Assembly: GCA_964390465.1 (NCBI GenBank)
Contig: CAYMIJ010000001.1
Span: 1 to 64,000, forward strand
Length of the DNA: 64,000 nt
Source: JADZAI01 sp964390465
Lineage (GTDB): Bacteria; Pseudomonadota; Alphaproteobacteria; Micropepsales; Micropepsaceae
Direction: 5' to 3'
Under the pieces are notes generated by a model. The model saw only the letters and a list, made by a program, of their open reading frames with translations. It was not told the origin of the DNA and ran no database searches. Positions 1 through 7,693 of this stretch are shown piece after piece. How positions within the stretch are numbered: the stretch's first letter is position 1; each line of letters starts with the position of its first letter. A program made the translations under genes and the position numbers.

Positions 1-53
1 CGCCTGAAGCAATGAAACTGGAGACCGGAATTACACCACTTGACGGGACACTA
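1..53. mobile_element. Probable insertion-sequence end running off the left edge
   Basis: The reading frame of a GlsB-like gene (51-149) loses similarity to its intact paralogue at about position 53. The adjoining sequence, read on the minus strand as GTGTCCCGTCAAGTGGTGTAA, resembles the terminal repeats of insertion sequences in style. No transposase is visible because the element would continue beyond base 1. That the element is an IS is inference, from the abrupt loss of homology and the look of the end; I did not match it to a named family. Confidence 0.4.
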
Positions 54-149
54 CCCAAGTCCAAACCCAGCACCGCGGAAAATCTGACCTGCCAGCCAGC
101 CAGCTACGGCACCAATAACAAGGAAGATAATCAGGCTTGTAACGTCCAT
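51..149 (-). pseudogene. Truncated GlsB/YeaQ/YmgE-family membrane protein
   Basis: The frame from ATG at 149 encodes 32 residues, MDVTSLIIFLVIGAVAGWLA and then GQIFRGAGFGLG, before a stop at 51-53. It matches the first third of the intact 90-residue paralogue at 373-645, which begins MAVEGLLIWLVIGALAGWIA and then GEIFRGAGFGL. The match ends after GFGL, where the intact protein goes on with VGNIVVG. The first transmembrane helix is kept; the other two and the C-terminus are lost. A GGGG-rich ribosome binding site and an EcfG-type promoter (238-262) remain in front. The simplest reading is a duplicated stress gene broken by an insertion sequence whose end lies at positions 1-53. Confidence 0.75.
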
Positions 150-237
150 ATCCCCAACCCTCACACTGTTTGATGGGCCTTGACCCACGTTGAAACAAAT
201 CTTCAGACAAGCAGATGGCAAGCCTGAGTATCAAAGC

Positions 238-262
238 AACGCATGGTTTTTAAGAAAGTTCC
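238..262 (-). promoter_or_regulatory. EcfG-type (general stress sigma factor) promoter
   Basis: On the minus strand GGAAC (258-262) and CGTT (238-241) are separated by exactly 16 bases. This is the consensus known for alphaproteobacterial EcfG/SigT sigma factors. It lies 89 bases upstream of the ATG of the truncated GlsB paralogue. The same arrangement stands before the intact paralogue. Confidence 0.7.
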
Positions 263-311
263 ATCACATTCTTTATTGCGACGCACCATTAAGCTGTGAT
301 CGCGACAGATC

Positions 312-349
312 AAAAAAGAAAAAGCGGGGTGGCATAGACCACCCCGCTT
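312..349 (-). terminator. Rho-independent terminator of the GlsB-family gene
   Basis: An 11-bp perfect stem (322-332 with 339-349, AAGCGGGGTGG/CCACCCCGCTT) encloses a 6-base loop. On the minus strand it is followed by a T-rich run (positions 321-312). It lies 24 bases past the stop of the gene at 373-645. Confidence 0.9.
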
Positions 350-372
350 CAATCACAGTTCTGACAGTCTTT

Positions 373-645
373 TCAGACGTGCGCAGCGCTACGACGGACC
401 ATAGAGATCACAAACAGCGAGATTACGCCGCCAATGACGCCATAGAGCACGTTGGTCACGAACGGGTTGCCCGTGCCGAAGCTGAGGCCAAGGGCCGGAA
501 GCAGGAAGCCAGCGACCACTGCGCCGATGATGCCGACAACGATATTACCAACCAGACCGAAGCCTGCGCCCCGGAAAATTTCACCAGCGATCCAGCCAGC
601 CAGTGCACCGATTACAAGCCAAATGAGAAGACCTTCGACAGCCAT
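373..645 (-). CDS. GlsB/YeaQ/YmgE-family small membrane protein
   Basis: This 90-residue inner-membrane protein has three hydrophobic helices (about 5-22, 30-50 and 61-82) joined by glycine-rich turns. The GWIAGEIFRGAGFG stretch after helix 1 and GNIVVGIIGAVVAGFLL in helix 2 are typical of the family annotated as GlsB/YeaQ/YmgE (transglycosylase-associated), whose biochemical role is not settled. The ATG at 645 is preferred over longer upstream frames because GAGGG precedes it and the paralogue at 149 starts at the equivalent place. An EcfG-type promoter at 731-755 suggests induction in the general stress response. A strong terminator follows, so it is probably monocistronic. Confidence 0.9.
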   Translation of the reverse strand: MAVEGLLIWLVIGALAGWIAGEIFRGAGFGLVGNIVVGIIGAVVAGFLLPALGLSFGTGNPFVTNVLYGVIGGVISLFVISMVRRSAAHV

Positions 646-730
646 GTTTAATCCCTCGTGTTTGAGGGGAGCCTGAGCTCCCGTGTGTGAGACCGGCAAA
701 CATGAATGTGCGGGCCGGTATGACCATCAA

Positions 731-755
731 AACGAAGTTCGCGCGAAATGGTTCC
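731..755 (-). promoter_or_regulatory. EcfG-type (general stress sigma factor) promoter
   Basis: On the minus strand GGAAC (751-755) is followed after 16 bases by CGTT (731-734), the known alphaproteobacterial EcfG consensus. The -10 element is 86 bases from the ATG at 645. A hairpin (GGGAGC/GCTCCC) lies in the predicted 5' leader around 668-683. Confidence 0.75.
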
Positions 756-758
756 ATC

Positions 759-854
759 TCATCGCGCAGCCGACACAAATAAGAAGCGCCGCTCGGGAAA
801 GACAAACACAGGAAGGGCTGCGATGGCAGCCGCTTTTAGAATGGTGGTACGCAT
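759..854 (-). CDS. Possible 31-residue exported peptide
   Basis: From ATG at 854 the frame encodes 31 residues with a basic start and a hydrophobic core (MRTTILKAAAIAALPVFVF), then PERRFLFVSAAR. A good ribosome binding site (GAGGA, about 8 bases before the ATG) supports translation. The N-terminus looks like a signal peptide, but almost nothing follows it, so it could be a tiny membrane peptide, or a longer secreted protein cut short by a frameshift. It lies between the DUF885 peptidase gene and the EcfG promoter, same strand. I recognise no family. Confidence 0.3.
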   Translation of the reverse strand: MRTTILKAAAIAALPVFVFPERRFLFVSAAR

Positions 855-907
855 GGATTGGTTCCTCAAATCAGTCAAAGGGCCCAAGCAGCCACCCACG
901 CCGCATC

Positions 908-2668
908 TCAGGGCCGTTTGGCCTTCTCGTCTGCAATCCATTCATTGATGCGCGTTTCAAGCATGGCCAGAGGCATCGCGCCCTGCAAAAGGACGGCGTC
1001 ATGGAAACGTCTGACGTCGAATGACGCGCCAAGTTCCTTCTCGGCCCGGGCGCGCAGTTCTTTCAGCTTCATTTCGCCGATTTTGTAGGCCAGCGCCTGA
1101 CCAGGCCATGAAATGTAACGCTCAAGCTCCGTCTGGATGTTGTGCGGGGCAAGGGCCGAGTTATCGGTGAAGCAGGCTCGCGCTTTTTCGATATCCCAGC
1201 GCTTCCAGTGGATACCTGTATCAGCGACGAGACGGCAGGCACGCCACATCTCATAAGAGTATCGGCCAAACTTTTCGTATGGGTCACGATACATGCCCAT
1301 CTCCTCGCCGAGGAACTCAGAATAGAGGCCCCAGCCTTCCACATAGGCCGTGGCATCCCCATTGCGCCGATAATAGGGCAACTGGTCGAGTTCCTGACTG
1401 AGCGCGATCTGCAGATGATGACCTGGCACCGCTTCATGCACGGTCAGCGCAGGCAGCTCATAAAGCGGGCGTGAGTCCAGATGGCTGGTGTTGACCATGT
1501 ATCCACCAGCGATCCCCAGTTTGGGCGAGCCGCCATTATAGCGCCCTGTCGTATACCCTTCTTCCTGATCCCTTGGGACAGGTCGGACTCCATAAGGAAG
1601 GCGCGGCAGTGTGCCAAACAGACCCGGCAATTTGTCGTCGGCACGCTTAGCGATTTCTGACGCCTTTTCCAGAAGCTGTTCGCGCGATGTCGGGTAGAAC
1701 TTCGGATCCGTGCGCAGGTAATTTAGAAACTCCGGGAAACTGCCCTTGAAGCCGGTGTCTTTAATGACGCCGTCCATCAACCCGCGAATACGTGCGACTT
1801 CAGCAAGACCGATGTCGTGGATTTCGTCAGGTGTCAGATTGGTTGTTGTGTGATGACGGGCCTGGAACTCATACCAGTCCTCTCCCCCCGGCATATCAAC
1901 CGTTGCCAGACTTGGCCGCGCCTTTGGCAAATACGCGCTTTCCAGAAAGCCGACGAATTGTTCCTGACGCGGCCGGATTTGCGAGCGGATGATCTCCAGC
2001 GCCTTTTCTTTCAGAACGCCAAGGGCCGCAGGATCAACATTTGCCGGAACATCGGCAAAAGGAGCCAGCAGAATATCGCCATCCACTGGACCTGAGACCT
2101 GCGCCTTGGCAACGGCAAGCACCCGGTCGACCACGATCTTTGGCTGGGTCCAACCCGTATCAATGCCGCGCTTCAGATTCTGGATGTTCGCATCGTAGAA
2201 ACCCGGCAGCGCTGAGAGGCGCGAGACCCACGCTTCGGCATCCGCCAGAGAGCGGATCCGTGTGGCGCGCGCCAGATAATCGCCCATGGTGTGAAAACCA
2301 GAGTCATTCTGAAAGGCGATGCGCCCTTCATCAAACTTGATCGATTCAAGCTGGTCGGCGATCTGATAGGCGAGATAGTCACGATCGAAACCATCGGACG
2401 GTTCGAGTCTGTTCGCTGGAAGTGCCTCCAGACGGCGCATGAAATCTTCCAGAGCAGCTTTGCGGCGGGCGTCTCCGGCCACAGAAGCGTCAGGCAAGCG
2501 GGACAGAGCGGCTGCGTCACCGTCAAAAGCCGCTGAAATCGGGCTTTCCTGACGGGCATATGCTTCGTAGTCGGCTTCCAGCTTCGCGAAGGCGTCTGTT
2601 TCCGCCTGCCCCGCCATAGCCAAACTAGATGCAGCAAGAAGAATGCTAGCCAATAAAATCCTCAGCAT
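908..2668 (-). CDS. DUF885-family exported metallopeptidase-like protein
   Basis: This 586-residue protein has an N-terminal signal peptide (MLRILLASILLAASSLAMA, cleavage near residue 19), so it should act in the periplasm. The rest matches the DUF885 family, including its hallmark HEAVPGHHLQ at residues 411-420. That motif carries an HExxxGH-like pattern thought to bind metal, and family members are usually regarded as zinc-dependent peptidases. The length is normal for the family. It is transcribed divergently from a second exported peptidase of the S9 family at 2817, suggesting a shared role in peptide scavenging, but that is inference. The substrate is unknown. Confidence 0.85.
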   Translation of the reverse strand: MLRILLASILLAASSLAMAGQAETDAFAKLEADYEAYARQESPISAAFDGDAAALSRLPDASVAGDARRKAALEDFMRRLEALPANRLEPSDGFDRDYLAYQIADQLESIKFDEGRIAFQNDSGFHTMGDYLARATRIRSLADAEAWVSRLSALPGFYDANIQNLKRGIDTGWTQPKIVVDRVLAVAKAQVSGPVDGDILLAPFADVPANVDPAALGVLKEKALEIIRSQIRPRQEQFVGFLESAYLPKARPSLATVDMPGGEDWYEFQARHHTTTNLTPDEIHDIGLAEVARIRGLMDGVIKDTGFKGSFPEFLNYLRTDPKFYPTSREQLLEKASEIAKRADDKLPGLFGTLPRLPYGVRPVPRDQEEGYTTGRYNGGSPKLGIAGGYMVNTSHLDSRPLYELPALTVHEAVPGHHLQIALSQELDQLPYYRRNGDATAYVEGWGLYSEFLGEEMGMYRDPYEKFGRYSYEMWRACRLVADTGIHWKRWDIEKARACFTDNSALAPHNIQTELERYISWPGQALAYKIGEMKLKELRARAEKELGASFDVRRFHDAVLLQGAMPLAMLETRINEWIADEKAKRP

Positions 2669-2816
2669 TGTGCCCCCTTAGAAATCTGGACGATTCTTAG
2701 CAGTGCCATGACGCACTGCAAGCAACATCACGCAGCGGTGATTGAGCCGATCTGGAAGTGGACAGGAGCTGGCTCTTCAGGACATGCTGGCGGCTGTTAT
2801 CTCATACGGAGACACG

Positions 2817-4796
2817 ATGACCCGACTGACCCTGCGCGGTGGCGTTTCCATTGCCGCCCTCATTTCCGCCCTGTCACTTACCTTGCCCGTGCTGGCTGAG
2901 GCCCCCGCGACGGCACCTGCCGATCCACTGGCCCGGCACCAGACCGGCAATCTGGTGATGGAAGGCATCCCCGCGATTCCTCCTGAATTGAACGACGAAT
3001 TGCTGAGCTATCAGAATGCGCGGTCAGCCGGCTTTTCAGGCTGGGCACCAGGGGGCGGCATGCTGGTTTCCACCCGCTTCGGTGAGACAGGTCAGGTCCA
3101 CCGTGTGGATATGCCGATGGGCATGCGCCGTCAGTTGACTTTCTTCAGTGAGCCGGTCGCTGGCGGTTCCTATCCTGATGTTCCGAACCCGGAAGGTTTC
3201 CTGTTCGCCAAAGACACAGGCGGCGATGAGAACTATCAGATCTATTACTACAAGGATGCGACCGGAGAGGTGACCCGCATCAGCGCGCCCGGCGCCCGCA
3301 ATACGGGCGCGGTCTGGTCCAAGGACGGCAAGAAGGTCGCCTGGACCGTTTCAAGCCAGAAGAACAGCACCTATCAGGTTTTCGTGGCTGACATCACCAA
3401 CCCCGAAGGCCGCACCAAGATCTTCGAACGTGAAGGTTCATGGGAGGTTACGAGTTGGTCACCTGACGGCACCAAGATGGTCCTGTCCAATGGCGTATCT
3501 GCGAATGAAAGCTATCTCTATCTTTTGGATGTCGCCTCTGGTGCGTTATCTCAGATCAACAAGCAGGATGGCCAGAAGATTTCCTATGGCGGTGGCAGCT
3601 TCTCGCCAGACGGAAACTACATTTATTACACGTCTGACGAAGGCAGCGAATTCCACACGCTGACGCGGTTTACCATCGCAGATGGCAGCAAAACCAAACT
3701 GTCGGGCAACATTCCATGGGATGTGGAGGCAGCTGATCTGTCTCCCGACGGCAGTCTTGTGGTTTTCTCAGTCAACGAAAACGGAGCGTCGCGCATCTAT
3801 CTACGCAAGACGGGGGATGGCACCGACCTGCCCGCGCCACAACTGCCCCCCGGCGGGGTTGGCGGTCTGCAATTTTCTGCCGACGGCAGCAAAGTTGGCT
3901 TCGGGCTCTCGTCAGCCAAGTCAGCTGGTGATGCCTGGTCGTTTGAGGTGGCCGACCCAACCAAGCTGACCCGCTGGACGGAAAGCGAATTGGGCGGGCT
4001 CAACCCCAGCGCGTTTACCGACCCCATCACGTTTTCCTATAAAAGTTTCGACGGGAAAGACATTCCTGCGTTCATCTACAAGCCAGAAGGCAAAGGCCCC
4101 TTCCCTGTCGTGATCAACATTCACGGCGGCCCCGAAGGCCAGTCGCGCCCCGGCTTCTCGCCGCTTTATCAGTACTGGATGAACAAGCTGGGCATTGCCA
4201 TCGTGGTGCCGAATGTGCGCGGGTCGTCCGGATACGGAAAGACCTATCTTGAGCTGGATAACGGCTTCAACCGCAAGGACAGTGTGAAGGATATCGGCGC
4301 GCTGCTCGACTGGATCGCCACGCAACCTGACCTCAACAAGGACAAGGTGATGGTCTATGGCGGCTCATATGGTGGCTACATGGTGAATGCCTGCATGGTT
4401 GACTATTCCGACCGGCTGGCGGGCGGCATATCCGTTGTCGGTATTTCAAACTTCGTCACCTTCCTTGAGAATACATCCGGCTATCGGCAGGATCTGCGCC
4501 GTGTGGAATATGGCGATGAGCGCGATCCGAAGATGCGCGCCTTCCAGGAAGAAATAGCGCCTGCAAAGAACGCCGGAAAAATCTCGAAGCCGATGTTCAT
4601 CATTCACGGCGCCAATGACCCGCGCGTTCCTGTCACAGAAGCTGAAGCTCTGTTCAATGCGGTGAAGGCGAACGGTCAAAGCCCATGGTGGCTGGTTGCC
4701 ATGGACGAAGGCCACGGCTTCCGAAAGAAGTCGAACCGCGACTTCATGAATGCGGCCATGGCACTATTCCTCAAGCAACGGCTGCTTGGGCAATAA
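2817..4796 (+). CDS. S9-family prolyl oligopeptidase-type peptidase
   Basis: This 659-residue exported serine peptidase has a signal peptide (about residues 1-28, ending VLAEA), a seven-bladed propeller-type region with repeated WSPDGTK/FSPDGNY/LSPDGSL motifs (about 60-400) and a C-terminal alpha/beta-hydrolase domain. The catalytic triad can be read as Ser517 in GGSYGGY, Asp601 in GANDPRVP and His633 in DEGHGF. The upstream ATG at 2742 is in frame but has no signal peptide at its start. The ATG at 2817 has an ACGGAG ribosome binding site and gives a proper signal sequence. Such enzymes release dipeptides or cut short peptides. A terminator follows directly. Confidence 0.92.
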   Translation: MTRLTLRGGVSIAALISALSLTLPVLAEAPATAPADPLARHQTGNLVMEGIPAIPPELNDELLSYQNARSAGFSGWAPGGGMLVSTRFGETGQVHRVDMPMGMRRQLTFFSEPVAGGSYPDVPNPEGFLFAKDTGGDENYQIYYYKDATGEVTRISAPGARNTGAVWSKDGKKVAWTVSSQKNSTYQVFVADITNPEGRTKIFEREGSWEVTSWSPDGTKMVLSNGVSANESYLYLLDVASGALSQINKQDGQKISYGGGSFSPDGNYIYYTSDEGSEFHTLTRFTIADGSKTKLSGNIPWDVEAADLSPDGSLVVFSVNENGASRIYLRKTGDGTDLPAPQLPPGGVGGLQFSADGSKVGFGLSSAKSAGDAWSFEVADPTKLTRWTESELGGLNPSAFTDPITFSYKSFDGKDIPAFIYKPEGKGPFPVVINIHGGPEGQSRPGFSPLYQYWMNKLGIAIVVPNVRGSSGYGKTYLELDNGFNRKDSVKDIGALLDWIATQPDLNKDKVMVYGGSYGGYMVNACMVDYSDRLAGGISVVGISNFVTFLENTSGYRQDLRRVEYGDERDPKMRAFQEEIAPAKNAGKISKPMFIIHGANDPRVPVTEAEALFNAVKANGQSPWWLVAMDEGHGFRKKSNRDFMNAAMALFLKQRLLGQ

Positions 4797-4814
4797 GACC
4801 TTATCTGAAACAGA

Positions 4815-4844
4815 AAGGCCGCCGGTAACCCCGGCGGCCTTTTG
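4815..4844. terminator. Terminator between convergent S9 peptidase and ompW
   Basis: An 11-bp stem (4815-4825 with 4831-4841, AAGGCCGCCGG/CCGGCGGCCTT) has a 5-base loop. T residues follow it on the plus strand. It lies between two convergent genes and may serve both, although the minus-strand T-run is weak. Confidence 0.85.
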
Positions 4845-4865
4845 CGTTATTGGCTGATATCCAGA

Positions 4866-5495
4866 TCAGTTGAAAGTGTAGTTGAACCCGATGCCGACGA
4901 TCCACGGATCGATGTCAACATCTGCCTTGATAATCGTCGCAGGCAGGACGGTGATCGTCACATCCGTATTCAGCCACAGCTTCTTCACATCAACGTTGAA
5001 GTTCCAGTTGTCGTTCAGCGCCACATTGAAGCCAGCGGCGAGGCCGTAGCCAAAGGCATTGTCATATTCGAGCTTCTTCAGGGCCGGGTCTTGTTTGCCC
5101 GCATTGTAGAAGATCGTGTAGTTCAGGCTGGCGCCAACATAAGGATTGAACTTGGCGTCCGGCGCGAAGTGATATTGCAGCGTCACGGTCGGCGGCAGCA
5201 GCCACACTTCGCCCAGATTGAGATTGGTGGGCGTGTGCTTCACGTTGTGGGCCATTGTGCCCGCGATCACCTCAACTGCCCAGTTGTCGGTGAAGTAATA
5301 GGTGAAATCCAGCTCTGGCACCCAGGCATTGTCGATGTCGACATTGCCGCCGAGTGTGGCAACGCGCGCATCTTCAGATGGGATGACGCCAATCACACGA
5401 GCACCAACCTGCCAGTGGCCAGCCTGTCCTGCGGCAAGCGCTGCACCAGCGCCGAGGGCCATAGCAGCCGCACCCATCATCAGTTTCCGGATCAT
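4866..5495 (-). CDS. ompW: OmpW-family outer membrane protein
   Basis: This 209-residue protein has a signal peptide (MIRKLMMGAAAMALGAGAALA). The mature part alternates polar and aromatic residues, as in an eight-stranded beta-barrel, with the OmpW hallmarks VPELDFTYYFTDNWAVEV, LPPTVTLQYHF, NPYVGASLNYTIFY and a final strand WIVGIGFNYTFN. OmpW proteins form narrow hydrophobic channels in the outer membrane and in enterobacteria respond to oxygen through FNR. An FNR/Anr-type box at 5569-5582 lies 74 bases upstream of the start, in agreement with that regulation. The length is typical. Confidence 0.92.
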   Translation of the reverse strand: MIRKLMMGAAAMALGAGAALAAGQAGHWQVGARVIGVIPSEDARVATLGGNVDIDNAWVPELDFTYYFTDNWAVEVIAGTMAHNVKHTPTNLNLGEVWLLPPTVTLQYHFAPDAKFNPYVGASLNYTIFYNAGKQDPALKKLEYDNAFGYGLAAGFNVALNDNWNFNVDVKKLWLNTDVTITVLPATIIKADVDIDPWIVGIGFNYTFN

Positions 5496-5568
5496 CTTGA
5501 ACTCCTGTCGTAAAGCACCGCATCAGCGGCGAACGGACAGGACATTATTCAGGCCCCTCAGATCGGCT

Positions 5569-5582
5569 TTGATCTAAAGCAA
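5569..5582. promoter_or_regulatory. FNR/FixK/Anr-type binding site before ompW
   Basis: TTGATCTAAAGCAA matches the consensus TTGAT-N4-ATCAA with one mismatch (G for T in the second half). It lies 74 bases before the ompW start and 68 bases past the end of the upstream HMA gene, a fitting place for oxygen-dependent control of ompW. Binding is inferred. Confidence 0.6.
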
Positions 5583-5650
5583 GACATGGCACGAGGAACA
5601 TCAACTGTGACTAACACGTCACAGTTTCCGTTGCGTGAGACCCTGTCGAC

Positions 5651-5860
5651 TCAGGCGACGGCCTTGAAACCCGCGCGGGTGATGGTTTCCGCGATGGCGG
5701 ATGGCGTCACCACGGCGGCATCGAAAACAACCGTCGCATTGGCGGCGGCAAGGTCAGCCTTCACAGAAGTAACACCTGGAAGATGTCCAACGGCCTTCTC
5801 AACCGCCTTGATGCAACCGCCGCAATCCATGCCTTCAACGGCAATGACAATCTCGCTCAT
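5651..5860 (-). CDS. Heavy-metal-associated (HMA) domain protein, CopZ-like
   Basis: This 69-residue cytosolic protein is a single HMA domain of beta-alpha-beta-beta-alpha-beta type. The metal-binding motif is GMDCGGC with Cys13 and Cys16. The later residues LPGVTSV and ITRAGFKAV match the helix 1 and terminal regions of copper chaperones such as CopZ. It probably carries Cu(I) to a partner, but no P-type ATPase is nearby. It sits upstream of ompW on the same strand, with 155 bases between them containing an FNR-type site, so the two are probably separately controlled. Confidence 0.88.
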   Translation of the reverse strand: MSEIVIAVEGMDCGGCIKAVEKAVGHLPGVTSVKADLAAANATVVFDAAVVTPSAIAETITRAGFKAVA

Positions 5861-5915
5861 GGGAACCTCTTTTCCTGAAACTCAGGTGTGATTTGGCAAT
5901 ACGCCGGACAGGGGA

Positions 5916-7043
5916 TCAGATTGCACCAGATGATTTCAGTTTCTCAACAGCGTCATCCGAAAAACCCCACGCTTTGAGTGCTTCATCGTTGTTGGCCCCG
6001 ATGACCGGAATGGGCCCGGCCACCTTAGCTTGCGTGCGACTGAAGCGCGGCGCGGGTGCAGGCTGCACAACGCCATCAATGGTGAGGAAGGTATCGCGCG
6101 CGATATTATGCGGATGCTTCGGCGCTTCATCCAAGGTCAGCACCGGCGCGTAGCACACATCTGTGCCGAGCATGAGCGCGTCCCATTCGTCTCGCGTTTT
6201 GGTCTTGATAGCAGCCGCCAGTTTTTCCTTCAGCACCGGCCACTGGGCACGATCATGCTGGGCGTCAAAGGCCGGATCGGTCAGGCCGGCTTTCTCACGC
6301 AACAGGGCATAGAATTGCGGCTCGATGGAACCGATGGAGACGAACTTGCCGTCCTTGGTTTCATAAGTGTCATAGAAATGCGCGCCACCATCCAGCATGT
6401 TGTCATAGCGCTTCTCGCTCCACATACCCGAGGCCCGAAACCCATAGAACATCGTCATGAGAGAAGCCGCACCATCACTCATCGCAACGTCGATGACCTG
6501 GCCCTTGCCTGATTTGCCTGCCTCAACCAACGCTGCACATACCCCCATGGCGAGGTAGAGCGCGCCGCCACCGAAATCGCCCACAAGGTTCAGCGGAATG
6601 GGCGGCTTCTGGTCTGCCCGGCCCATCGACCCAAGAGCGCCCGTAATGGCAATATAATTCATGTCGTGACCGGCCGCCTGTGCCAGCGGCCCGGTCTGGC
6701 CCCAGCCGGTCATGCGGCCATAGACGAGCCGGGCATTGCGCTTCAGCACAACATCAGGGCCAAGGCCGAGACGTTCCATGACGCCGGGCCGGAAACCTTC
6801 GATCAGCGCATCTGCGCTTTCCAGAAGTTTTAAGACGGCTTCGATGGCTTCGGGATTTTTGAGATCCAGCGCAACGGAGCGTTTGCCGCGCGAGGCGATG
6901 TCGAACTTTGAACCACCGCGCGCGCCCTTGCGGTCAATACGCACGACATCCGCGCCCATATCGGCCAGCAGCATGCCGCAGAACGGGCCGGGGCCGATGC
7001 CTGCAAACTCGATGATCTTCACGCCAGAGAGCGGGCCGCTCAT
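5916..7043 (-). CDS. Class III (CaiB/BaiF) CoA-transferase, alpha-methylacyl-CoA racemase-like
   Basis: This 375-residue protein begins MSGPLSGVKIIEFAGIGPGP, the characteristic N-terminus of alpha-methylacyl-CoA racemases (Amacr/MCR). DMGADVVRIDR, LDLKNPEA, EGFRPGVMERLGLG and GDFGGGALYLAMG follow in family order, with the catalytic Asp expected in GDFGGG. It either epimerises 2-methylacyl-CoA esters or moves CoA between acids; the resemblance favours the racemase. The start at 7043 is chosen for its GAGG ribosome binding site 6 bases upstream; two further ATGs lie 15 and 54 bases earlier. It is divergent from the lipoprotein gene at 7114. Confidence 0.88.
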   Translation of the reverse strand: MSGPLSGVKIIEFAGIGPGPFCGMLLADMGADVVRIDRKGARGGSKFDIASRGKRSVALDLKNPEAIEAVLKLLESADALIEGFRPGVMERLGLGPDVVLKRNARLVYGRMTGWGQTGPLAQAAGHDMNYIAITGALGSMGRADQKPPIPLNLVGDFGGGALYLAMGVCAALVEAGKSGKGQVIDVAMSDGAASLMTMFYGFRASGMWSEKRYDNMLDGGAHFYDTYETKDGKFVSIGSIEPQFYALLREKAGLTDPAFDAQHDRAQWPVLKEKLAAAIKTKTRDEWDALMLGTDVCYAPVLTLDEAPKHPHNIARDTFLTIDGVVQPAPAPRFSRTQAKVAGPIPVIGANNDEALKAWGFSDDAVEKLKSSGAI

Positions 7044-7113
7044 GGTAAGCCTCGTCATTTTCAGATTGCGATGGCCCACGTTAGCGGGCGTATTCAAGGA
7101 CGTCCATCAATGG

Positions 7114-7686
7114 GTGATTCCCTTGCGGAAACTGATTGTTACGAGCCTTGCCCTGTTCGCGCTGAACGGGTGCAGCATGACGACCGGCGAAGGCTGCGCC
7201 AAACGGTGCAAGCCCGGCACGATTGAACTGGGACTGTGCACTGAAACCTGTGTGCAGCCCAAGGCCGAGCCTCTGGTTTCGCCGGAGCCATCCAAGCCGC
7301 TTCAGATAAGGACCGGATACGAGCGGTTGATGACCGTGGAAAAGCTCTATGCCTGGTGTGAATACGGCAAGCTGAACATTCAGGTCACCGGGCTGGCGCG
7401 CAGCGGCGGCTGGCATGATGCCGATCTCAATCCGATGGGCAGCGAGAATATCACGCCCGTGTATGAAATCGTCGCAACACCACCAGCTGGTGAAGGCGGC
7501 AACACATTACAGCCCATGACGGTGAAATACAGCGAACCGATGTGGCCGGGCGTTGGCCGCGTGACCGTGCGCGCGCAATCCAATGAACTGACCGCCGGCA
7601 TTTTCATCGGGAAGAACTGCGATCCATTGCATCCCGACCCATGTTCGGGCGATCCATCTTTGCCCTCATGCGCACAAAGGCGTTGA
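7114..7686 (+). CDS. Putative lipoprotein of unknown function
   Basis: Read from GTG at 7114 this is a 190-residue protein with a lipoprotein signal (VIPLRKLIVTSLALFALNGC, Cys20). The mature part is cysteine-rich at first (EGCAKRC, LGLCTETC) and then has a beta-rich region (about 70-170) with TVKYSEPMWPGVGRVTVRAQS. A TTG at 7123 is an alternative start. The ribosome binding site (AAGGA, 7096-7100) is somewhat distant from both. It ends CSGDPSLPSCAQRR. I do not recognise a family. It faces the CoA-transferase gene divergently and the acetyltransferase gene convergently. Confidence 0.6.
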   Translation: MIPLRKLIVTSLALFALNGCSMTTGEGCAKRCKPGTIELGLCTETCVQPKAEPLVSPEPSKPLQIRTGYERLMTVEKLYAWCEYGKLNIQVTGLARSGGWHDADLNPMGSENITPVYEIVATPPAGEGGNTLQPMTVKYSEPMWPGVGRVTVRAQSNELTAGIFIGKNCDPLHPDPCSGDPSLPSCAQRR

Positions 7687-7693
7687 TACGTTC

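Noticed and set aside
5595..5620. Plus-strand GGAAC-N17-CGTC resembling an EcfG promoter
   Set aside because: The -10 element has a mismatch (CGTC) and no plus-strand gene lies downstream.
6736..7113. Long upstream extension of the lipoprotein frame
   Set aside because: It runs antisense through the CoA-transferase gene; the lipoprotein signal fixes the real start near 7114.
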